This document shows, piece after piece, positions 8,411-15,395 of a stretch of DNA of 16,602 nucleotides. Position numbers and translations under genes: made by a program. The notes under the pieces are model-generated. The model was not told where the DNA came from. It was given only the letters and a program-made list of their open reading frames with translations, and made no database searches. The first letter of the stretch is position 1. The number at the start of each line of letters is the position of its first letter. This DNA comes from Zygnema cylindricum (Eukaryota; Streptophyta; Zygnematophyceae; Zygnematales; Zygnemataceae): the NCBI GenBank assembly GCA_037447655.1, contig JBBHKE010000270.1:1-16602 (forward strand). The letters are read 5' to 3'.

Positions 8411-8991
8411 GCACCTTTCACGGATTTACTTCGGGAGAATGAGACGTTTGTGTGGGGAGCCGATCAAGAGAGAGCTTTTGATGAACTATATGGGAAGTTG
8501 ACCTCTGCCCCTACACTTTGGAATCCTGATCTTATTGCGGAATTGCAAGTTCTGTCACTACTAATGCATCTGATAAAGGTCTAGGTGCAAACATAAGTCA
8601 AAAAGCCGGCAAACATTTTCATCCTATTGTTTTTTATTCCAAGAAATTCAATGAGGCTGAAAAAAACTATCCATCACATGAAAAATAACTACTTGCAATT
8701 GTTCATGCATTGGTGAAATGGCGTTGTTATTTGCATAATAAAGAATTTACAATTCACTGTGATAATAAATCACTCTCCTATCTACAAAGATTAAGTGATG
8801 CACAGATTGTAATTGACAGACAAGTTAGGTGGATGCAAAAATCAGCATTTTTCAAATTTAATGTCAAACATATTCCTGGGAAGACAAATGTAGTCGCATA
8901 TCCTTTAAGCAGATGTTTTGAAACAAGTGTGATGGTTCGGGATGAATTTTTTTTAGATGCTGTTAGAAATGGTTATGATAAAGATCCTTAG
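8411..8991 (+). pseudogene. pol: RT connection and RNase H region of pol, active site lost
   Basis: A frame change lies near 8545 between the connection and the RNase H segment. The RNase H pattern is visible as TTNASDKGLGA, HPIVFYSKKFNEAEKNY, LLAIVHALVKW, FTIHCDNKSL and HIPGKTNVVA. The first catalytic aspartate, expected after TT, is asparagine. The position after HEK, expected to be glutamate, is TAA. The terminal aspartate of the region before LSR reads tyrosine. The middle aspartate (CDNKSL) remains. RNase H normally degrades the RNA strand during reverse transcription. Three of four metal-binding positions appear lost. Confidence 0.82.
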
Positions 8992-10200
8992 TTTGATGCG
9001 ATTTGCAAAAATATTTCGGAAGGGTATTTTGACCCATTGAATGAGAGGCATGTCAAAAACCTTAGAATAGAAGATGGTTTACCGTATTTGTGAACCGGGG
9101 ATAGATTATACATTTCAAAAATGGGAGATATAAGAAAACAACTTTTACAGGAAGCCCATGAGCATTTAAGACATCTAGGTCGAGATAAAACTCTTAGTCG
9201 GCTGCAGAGTAGATTATTTTGGTCGGGATGGCAAATGAGGTGTCGAAACGTGGGAAAGTTGTGTTCTTTGCCAACAAAGTAAACCTAGTAACCAGAAACC
9301 TAGAGGTCTCTTAGAACCTTTAGATATCCCCGAAAGACCATGGGAATTTGCCAATATAGAGTTTATTGTTAGGTTGCTAGCTACATCTAGAAAAAACGAC
9401 GAAGAAACGACAATATCATGGTCATAGTCGATAGGTTTAGTAAAATGGCAATCTTTATCCCTTGCAAAACTACTCATTCAGTTGTAGATGTTGCAAAGTT
9501 CTATTTTGACAACGTGGTCAGACACTATATAGTCTCGCTTTCTATAGTCAGTGATAGGGATTCTAAACTTAGGTCTGCATTTTGGAAAGAATTGCAGCAA
9601 TATTTAGGCAGTGAATAAAAAATGAATACCTCTTATCATCCTCAGACAGATGGACAAACACAAAGGATGAACTCTACACTGGAGGAAATGCTAAAGACTG
9701 TTTGTAGTGAAGTTCAAAACACATGGGAATCTAAACTACCATTAATGGAATTTGCATACAATTCATGTAAACATGCTAGTACACGATTCTCACCCTTTGA
9801 AGTTGCATACGATTACCAACCAAGAAAAGCATTAGACGTAATAATAGGGGTCAATCAAGAGAATATGGGTTTTGGAGCAGAGTTTTGGGAATACATTCAA
9901 ACAGTTTGGAAAACAGTTCGAGATGCATTAATGGAGGCACAAAGAAGGCAAGAATTAAATGCTAACCGCAAACGGGGGGATTTGGTGGTGAGCAAAAGTG
10001 ACAATGTTTGGCTTTTAACAACTCATTAGAGGTGCAAGTTTGAGGGACAATCGAATCCTACGGGGAAATTTGCTTATAAGTACATCGAACCATTTAATGT
10101 AATCGAGATGATATCGTCAGTTGCTGCCAAATTGCACTTTCCACCTTCAATAAAAAATCATCCATTGATACAAATCAGTTAGCTGAAACCAGCAAATCTT
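8992..10200 (+). pseudogene. pol: Integrase region of pol, catalytic triad damaged
   Basis: The zinc-binding HHCC module starts with AHEHLRHLGRDKTLSRL (about 9150-9200). Its CVLCQQSKPSN half is found in another frame near 9262-9290, so a frameshift separates them. The core reads ERPWEFANIEFIV, where the first catalytic aspartate is glutamate. MVIVDRFSKMA follows at 9418, then VSDRDSKL with the second aspartate intact. HPQTDGQTQR follows, where glutamine replaces the expected catalytic glutamate. Stops occur at TAG 8989, TGA near 9092, TAA 9616-9618 and TAG 10027-10029, and more follow. The GPY/F-like module appears as YIEPFNVIE (about 10081-10107). Integrase inserts the DNA copy in the nucleus; this one could not. 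Confidence 0.86.
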
Positions 10201-10218
10201 TGACAAACCGAAGGAGAA

Positions 10219-10425
10219 ATGGAATTAGATCCCTCAATAATTATAGAACTTGAGGTCCACAGATGGGTAATAGATTGGGTTGGTCAACGGTTTTAGGTCG
10301 ACAATACTATATTCTGGCAAGTGCATTATCTAGGAAGGCTAAAAGATGAGTTAACTTTAGAAGATAAAAATTCTGAGTTTTTACAAAAGTATTGGAGAGA
10401 TAATAATATAGAAGTCGCGTCTTGA
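10219..10425 (+). pseudogene. Degenerate chromodomain-like C-terminal tail
   Basis: Reading from ATG 10219 in the integrase frame, an acidic start is followed by a TAG near 10294. Then come WQVHYLGRLKDELTLED and SEFLQKYW, ending in TGA at 10423-10425. Spacing and residues fit a chromodomain C-terminal half (V-x-W-x-G, then an E-x-TWE-like strand, then a helix ending LxxYW). Leucine stands at places usually held by cage tryptophans. In chromoviruses this domain steers integration to heterochromatin by binding modified histones. The match is weak in its first half. Confidence 0.6.
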
Positions 10426-10461
10426 AAATGAAATGTGTTTTAACTGAAGTTAGTTAAATAT

Positions 10462-10471
10462 AAGGAGGGGA
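10462..10471 (+). promoter_or_regulatory. Polypurine tract, plus-strand primer site
   Basis: AAGGAGGGGA lies three bases upstream of TGTAACAG at 10475. A purine run at this position primes plus-strand DNA in gypsy elements and fixes the start of the 3' LTR. Confidence 0.85.
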
Positions 10472-10474
10472 TGA

Positions 10475-11500
10475 TGTAACAGTAAAAGTGGATCAAACTT
10501 TTTCGTAAATGGGTATTTAAGTATTACGAATAGAGAGTTTTGAATTTGGTAGACGTCCGCGAAAGAATCGCACAATTTGGAGTTGTATTTTAAAAGATAT
10601 AATGATTGGTGTATTTAGGCGACAGCGTTAAGTCAAAATAACGAGTGGGGGTTCATTTTAACGGGTTAAGGGTCAATCTAGCCGCGGAATTTTAAGCGCA
10701 CGTTTAAGGAGTACCAAATGAATCAATATTTTGTTTGGTACGCACGATTGTTCGTTTCGTACAATTTTTAGTATTAAACGTCACTTTCACTTTTTGGAAT
10801 TTCGTAGGTAGTTTCGCGTGTGAAATTTGCGATGCACGTTCGTGCGAAGTCGCGTTTCTTTTGGCGCGCACTTTTGCACGTAAATGTTATGTAGTAAAAT
10901 GTAGCGTTTGATTGGTTAGTAAATCCTACATGGTTAGTAAGAGATTTCGTGAAATGTAGCGTTTGATTGGTTAGTAAATCGTACGTAGTTTGTAAGAGAT
11001 TTCGCACGTTTTTGCATTGGTCAGTCTGAGTCCTAGCTCATCAATGATTGGCCCAGGTAAAACCTGTTCAATGAAGCGTTGACTCTGGCCTAGCTAGTCT
11101 AGGGCGATGATAAATAGTGAAGGCTAAGAGAAAAGTAAACATCTTTTCCTTTGGAAATGTTTGTTGAAATTCTGACTAATCTTGGTCTTGAGCGATTAAA
11201 ACCAAATTGGAGCAATGGCATTTTTGCACTGAAAATCTCTTACTAACTAAGTAGTGTTTTAGTAGTTAAGAGATAAAATTATTAAGAGTGGAGAGTAGTG
11301 GAAAACACTTTAAAAGAACAGTTGAGCCACGAGGGCAAGAGACCAAGCTAATGTTATGTGGACAAAAGCGTCTTCTAATTTAAAGTTTATCCTTATGTGA
11401 GTGCTTTCCAATGTGGATGTGTATTTTCCAATGTGTAGAATGTGTGGTTGAAATTGGTTGTAGTAATGGGATTTACTTAAAGGTAGGAGATCCTATTATA
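10475..11500 (+). repeat. 3' LTR (1,026 bp), nearly complete
   Basis: It begins TGTAACAG and ends at CCTATTATA, just before the AGGTT duplication. The usual terminal CA reads TA, probably a C to T change. It aligns with the 5' LTR up to 10941 and keeps the empty hAT target ATTTTAAA at 10587-10594. The remaining 559 bp has no partner in the 5' LTR. A 55-bp tandem duplication lies within. A weak TATA-like run (GATAAATA) is near 11108, but I cannot assign a transcription start. Confidence 0.85.
10897..11006 (+). repeat. 55-bp tandem duplication in the 3' LTR
   Basis: GTAGCGTTTGATTGGTTAGT recurs at 10901 and 10956, and both units end in TAAGAGATTTCG. The 5' LTR has only one unit (near 4896-4934), so the duplication arose in the 3' copy or was lost from the 5' copy. 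Confidence 0.8.
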
Positions 11501-11505
11501 AGGTT

Positions 11506-12002
11506 TAATTAGCGCAAAAAAATCGAATATAGGTTCGTTTTAAATAGTGTGGAGAACGGACGACGTCCAACTGTGCAAAATTGTACTTTTATAAGTAAAA
11601 AGGTACAAATAATGACTTAATAGAATTGCGCTCGCACGTGAAATCGCACTAAACAAAAAAATCAATCACATCAAAAAAATGTCGTTCGCATAACTCTCAT
11701 CCGTCGACAACATTATCGTCAGTGTGAACATTAACTGACATTCAGAGCGACAAATAGTACTAGCGTCGTAATGACTTCAAACTATACAGACAGACATATT
11801 TTGTACGTCTACGTAATTTAGTCTTTATAATTACAGGTCGGATAATTATTGCCGACATAACCCAATATAGAGAACTTAAATAAATTAGAGTAAACTTCCT
11901 TTGTGAAAAAGTTATATCACACAAATTAACGTTCATAAATCTAATTGTTTTTTTTGTTTTTTTACTCTATTTTTTTTTTTACTCTAATTACGATTCGCGG
12001 TG
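11506..12002 (-). mobile_element. Right part of TA-flanked copy A
   Basis: This 497-bp piece continues the element interrupted at 3730. It matches copy B in reverse complement along its whole length, including AAATAGTGTGGAG, TTGTACTTTTATAAGTA and CGTGAAATCGCACTAAACAAA. It ends in TACGATTCGCGGTG and then TA. The short frame at 11945-12127 is low-complexity T-rich sequence, not a gene. Confidence 0.8.
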
Positions 12003-12009
12003 TACTATA

Positions 12010-12527
12010 CACCGTGAATTGCTATAAGCATAATGAAATAGATAGCGTAATGAAACAATTAGCGTTATTTACGCCAGTTATAAATACAGTTATTTCCAAA
12101 AAATCTTTTTTTCTAATTTATCATTAACCATAATTTGTAAACTGCTTTGTAAAAAAATTCGGCGCATAATATATTCACACTAAAATATGTGCATGTTCGA
12201 AATTGTTCAAATCGTACACCGTCACGTTTTTTGGACATCTGCGTATGCCGTAAAATATTTACGCAATTACATGTTAGCGCGACTACGGGACATCGTGAAT
12301 ATTTGTTCTGTACTTTTCTCCTTGAAAAATTACAGAATAGTAATGCTTTGACATTCCGTACACCACCCTATTTAAAATGGCACTATATTAGAGTTATGAA
12401 CCCTTTTTAATAGGGTACCTCAAATAACGTTTAGAAACATTTAGAATCGTTAATTCTATTGGAGAATTTGCCAAAGAAAACAGGGTACCTCAATTAGAGT
12501 CATGAACGCTAATAGCGATTCACTGTG
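12010..12527 (+). mobile_element. TA-flanked element, diverged copy C (518 bp)
   Basis: The left terminus CACCGTGAATTGCTATAAGC and the reverse complement of the right terminus, CACAGTGAATCGCTATTAGC, agree at 17 of 20 positions. Both are flanked by TA (12008-12009 and 12528-12529). Internal CTATTTAAAATGGCACTATA and the following TTAGAGTTATGAA match copy B near 14222-14250, so it is the same family in the orientation of copy B, but old. It is shorter than A or B. No coding frame is supported. Confidence 0.7.
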
Positions 12528-12591
12528 TACTTTTCCTTTAAAACAAAAGATCTGACCAATAGAATTGCGTTATTTGAACCATAATTAGTAA

Positions 12592-13294
12592 GAGCGTGTC
12601 CCCATATAACCGATATTTTGAAACGTTATTTCGGAATTTAGCGTTGATTATACGGTGTACTTTTCAAAGTGTGTCTATGTCATTCGTTACTTGCGCGTTC
12701 AATATTTTGAATATGTGGCAATTGTACACGTCGCCAATACTTGCGACACCTGCAGACTCCAACAAACTGCTAACATTTGTAGAGGCCAACGATCTCGGAA
12801 CAAACTGCGGACATTTGTACGCCGCAAAGAGCTCTTGACATATTGGGACAACTGTCGACGCCAACTGTCATTTGTTGACGCCCACACGTGAACGATATAA
12901 GCAATCGCCTACGTCTACAAAATGACATTTGTAGACGCCAAGTGGACAACATAAGCAAACGGACAAACAATTTTTTTTCGTGTATTCTCCCAACTGCAAA
13001 AAAACAAATGAAAACTTTTGACGCATGCAACCTAGGCTTTCTATTCGTCAATATGGTAGTATTTTGATTAAAAGCAGGTCCCGACTTGATTCCAGTGCAA
13101 GTGTGAAGATGTGTTGGAGTGGGTCGCGATGATAATACTACCAAATCGCCGTACCTTTCAAGTTCCAAGATGACACAAAATGTATTTCAGAGTTTGCCCA
13201 TTTTTCGTACGGGGTAATATTTTCAAGTAGAAAGTCCCATTTTCTGTGTAAACGACGGAAAAAAATCCCTACTTGAACACATGGCGACACGCCC
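12592..13294. mobile_element. Tourist/PIF-Harbinger-like element 2 (703 bp)
   Basis: The left end GAGCGTGTCCCCATATAAC and the reverse complement of the right end, GGGCGTGTCGCCATGTGTTC, are similar inverted repeats. The left 60 bp (with AATTTAGCGTTGAT) and the right 200 bp resemble the ends of element 1 at 175-1251, where the equivalents are TATTTAGCGTAGAT and the tail from about 1060. The flanking triplets TAA (12589-12591) and TAT (13295-13297) agree only in part, so the duplication is decayed or a boundary is off. The overlapping frames at 12596-12891 on both strands come from a motif array and are not genes. Confidence 0.65.
12772..12962. repeat. Interspersed motif array, consensus about ACATTTGTAGACGCC
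   Basis: Versions begin near 12773 (ACATTTGTAGAGGCC), 12811 (ACATTTGTACGCC), 12868 (TCATTTGTTGACGCC) and 12925 (ACATTTGTAGACGCC). The last two lie in 57-bp units that share AACNATATAAGCAA-like tails near 12890 and 12947. The array sits in the middle of Harbinger-like element 2. Confidence 0.6.
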
Positions 13295-13365
13295 TATATT
13301 ACATAAGGGTAGAATTCCATTAGGCGGTCCCAATAAATGTACGGAAAATTCTACTGGCAACGTTT

Positions 13366-13630
13366 ACTGGAAGAGTATTCCATTTTGTCGGGCTAGTAAC
13401 AAGCCTTCCTCAATTTTGTTTGGCGCCACGTAGGTTAGAGTCCCGATTTGAAAATCTTAAAGAAAATTTTCAAGTAGAAAGTCAGAACTAAATATATGTA
13501 CGACCGGAGGTAATTAATGATTTGTACGTAAAGTTTGCGGCCAGATTTCTGATTTTGAAAACAGAAATCAAAATTTCGAAATGGAATAGCAAAAAGACGC
13601 GACAAACTTTGAATGTCGCGGCAAACTTTT
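13366..13630. repeat. 265-bp tandem duplication, unit 1
   Basis: Unit 1 spans 13366-13630. Unit 2 resumes at 13631 with ATTGGAAGACTATTCCATTT and runs to 13777, then after copy B from 14384 to about 14503. Shared landmarks include CTTCCTCAATT, GGCGCCACGTAGGTTAGAGT, GTACGACCGGA and CTGATTTTGAAAACAGAAAT (written with one change in unit 2). Unit 1 keeps the empty target for copy B near 13506-13520. Confidence 0.85.
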
Positions 13631-13777
13631 ATTGGAAGACTATTCCATTTTGTCAAGCCAGTAACAAGCCTTCCTCAATTATGATTGGCGCCACGTAGGT
13701 TAGAGTCCAGATTTGAAAATCTTAAAGAAAATCTTCAAACAGAAAGTCAGAACTAAATATCTGTACGACCGGAAGTA

Positions 13778-14381
13778 CACCGCGAATCGTAATTAGAGTA
13801 ATGAAAAAATTAGAGTAAAAAAACCAAAAAAAACAATTAGAGTAATGAACTCTTATTTATGTGATATAACTTTTTCATAGAGGAAGTTTACTCTAATTTA
13901 TTTAAGTACCCTATATTGGGTTATGTCAGCAATAATTATCCGCGCTGAAATTATGAACACTAAATTACGTAGATGTACAAAATCTGTCAGTCCGTATAGT
14001 TTTGACTTCATTATGACGTGAGAACTATTTGTCGCGTTGAATGTCAGTTAATGTTCACACTAACGACGATGCTGTCGACGGAAGAAAGTTATGCGATTGA
14101 CCTTTATTTGATGTGATTGATTTTTTGTTTAGTGCGATTTCACGTGCGAGTGTGATTATATTAAATCATTATTTGTACCTTTTTACTTATAAAAGTACAA
14201 TTTTGCACGGCGTACTCCACACTATTTAAAATGAACCTATATTAGAGTTTTTTACGCTAATTAAACCTTACCTTAAATAGAATAATGAAAAAATTAGAAT
14301 CATTTACTCTATTGAAGGTGATAGAGTCGAAATTTAGGGCGACCGAATTAGCGTTATTTACTCTTATTACGATTCGCAGTG
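13778..14381 (+). mobile_element. TA-flanked inverted-repeat element, copy B (604 bp, uninterrupted)
   Basis: The left terminus CACCGCGAATCGTAATTAGA (13778) and the reverse complement of the right terminus, CACTGCGAATCGTAATAAGA, match at 18 of 20 positions, and the match continues for four bases. TA flanks both sides (13776-13777 and 14382-14383). The unoccupied site in the neighbouring tandem unit reads GACCGGAGGTAATTAATG with a single TA, which confirms a TA duplication. Copy B runs opposite to copy A and matches both its halves. It has AT-rich termini with repeated TTAGAGTAA and no transposase. It is the best reference for the family. Confidence 0.85.
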
Positions 14382-14660
14382 TAGTTAATGATTCGCACGT
14401 AAAGTTTGCGGCCAAATTTTTGATTTTGAAAACAGAAATCAAAATTTTGAAACGGAATAGCAAAAAGAAGCGACAAACTTTGAATGTCGCGGCAAACTTT
14501 GGTTGTCGGTGGATGTCGCACGGAGCGTGCGAAAATATTTTCGGCTCACCTGCATCCAGCGTCGCAGGCGGCACATTGACCATACGACGTAGGCACATGG
14601 CCTATACGACGTGTAAACCTGTGATCGCTTGTTCAAAGCAGATATGTTTTTGCTTTTTCG

Positions 14661-14713
14661 CGTGTACCAATGGTACACGTCTAGTATCGTACAACTCTCC
14701 TCGCGAGGAGAGT
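14661..14713. repeat. Adjacent hairpin and perfect 20-bp palindrome
   Basis: CGTGTACCA (14661-14669), one base, then TGGTACACG (14671-14679) is a near-loopless hairpin. Fifteen bases later, ACTCTCCTCGCGAGGAGAGT (14694-14713) is an exact palindrome. AGTATCGT occurs directly before and overlapping the end of the palindrome. It lies in the GC-richer right part of the 13306-14937 element. Confidence 0.8.
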
Positions 14714-14939
14714 ATCGTCACACTGGATGATGTGCGCGATTGCTTCGAGGATCTGAAAAAGTGAAATATCCAACGGCCAGGAATTACGCCTACATCATTG
14801 GAGCTTCCTGACAGCTTTCTAGTAACGATATTTTGTCTGACAAAAAAAATTTTAAGGTACGGCGTGGTACGAATCTGTACGAACTTGTATGGCGTCCAAT
14901 AACGAACCACACTTTTCGTCTAATGGAATTCTACCCTTA

Positions 14940-15207
14940 GACAAACTTAACCAAAGTCTCTCATTACCAGCCTAATCACGTCTATCTGCCGTCCACGTGT
15001 TCCATCTTCGAAAAATGCGACAACGATTGGCGTCGAATGTTTTGCGCACGGTTCTAAGCTGTCTGCCCGAAAAACACTTCATAGTATTCCCCTGTACCGT
15101 CCGATATGATATCTCAAACTTAACATGACCGTCTATATAAACAAGTAACTGTACAATAGAATGTACTTTCAATGAAGATTGACGCAGATGTTTGCTACAG
15201 TACTGTA
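14940..15207. other. Unassigned spacer
   Basis: No repeat or RNA gene is evident. A minus-strand frame of 92 codons (14972-15250) is basic and open, but matches nothing I recognise and runs into the repeat fragment at its 5' end. I do not call it a gene. Confidence 0.4.
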
Positions 15208-15209
15208 TA

Positions 15210-15395
15210 CCACCAATCGCTATTAGCGTAGAAGTTTCTTTAGCGTACACGAATAATTAGCATGGTTTACGCTAATTGGGAATTTGGAAATTTTCGAAGA
15301 AATCGATTACTAAAATTAGGAATTAGGGTTTTTTTTTAAATAGTGTGGATAACTCTATTTGAGAATAAAAAAAAAAAGCGGGACTGGATTAGCGT
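15210..15395 (-). mobile_element. TA-flanked family, partial copy D
   Basis: The start contains AATCGCTATTAGCGT, identical to the terminus of copy C, preceded by TATA. Further in, TTTAAATAGTGTGGA near 15338-15352 matches copies A and B in the orientation of A. The rest of the element, including its other end, is missing. The fragment stops where the hAT-like element begins at 15396. Confidence 0.55.

Larger units (their letters stand above)
3731..11500 (+). mobile_element. Ty3/gypsy chromovirus-like LTR retrotransposon, defective
   Basis: The element begins TGTAACAG and is flanked by AGGTT at 3726-3730 and 11501-11505. The order is LTR, leader, gag, protease, RT, RNase H, integrase, chromodomain-like tail, polypurine tract and LTR, which is the gypsy order (integrase last). 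It inserted into copy A of the TA-flanked family. Over the first 120 bp the two LTRs differ at about 8 positions, and differences are more frequent further on, so it is not recent. The coding region has many stops and at least three frame changes. Active-site residues are lost in three enzymes, and the 5' LTR end plus primer-binding site are missing. It cannot be autonomous. Confidence 0.9.
3613..12002 (-). mobile_element. TA-flanked inverted-repeat element, copy A, split by an LTR retrotransposon
   Basis: The left part (3613-3730) and right part (11506-12002) together make about 615 bp. They match copy B (13778-14381, 604 bp), which runs in the opposite orientation. The termini share GAATCGTAATTAGAGTAA as an inverted repeat and are flanked by TA at 3611-3612 and 12003-12004. 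Copy B reads continuously through the point where copy A is interrupted, which proves the split. TA duplication suggests a Tc1/mariner or Stowaway-type element, but the termini are not canonical Stowaway. No transposase is encoded, so it is probably non-autonomous. The left boundary is uncertain by about 2 bp. Confidence 0.75.
13306..14937. mobile_element. TA-flanked element with perfect 18-bp termini (1,632 bp)
   Basis: AGGGTAGAATTCCATTAG occurs at 13306-13323 and as an exact reverse complement at 14920-14937, with matching CG just inside. TA flanks both ends (13304-13305 and 14938-14939). Perfect termini with TA suggest a Tc1/mariner-type cut-and-paste element. A TWA reading (TAA/TTA) is less consistent because the triplets differ. 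The interior holds a 265-bp tandem duplication, nested copy B and a palindrome cluster. Without copy B it is about 1.03 kb. The longest frame (14285-14764) starts inside copy B and has no family motif, so I do not call it a gene. Confidence 0.7.

Noticed and set aside
12655-13168. Several overlapping frames on both strands as genes
   Set aside because: They overlap each other in many frames over a motif array in a Harbinger-like element, as expected for GC-richer non-coding repeats.
14285-14764. 159-codon frame as a gene
   Set aside because: It begins inside copy B, crosses the element boundary and runs through the tandem repeat unit. No family motif is present.
14972-15250. 92-codon minus-strand frame as a gene
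   Set aside because: No recognisable motif, and its 5' end lies in repeat fragment D. A frame this long can occur by chance.
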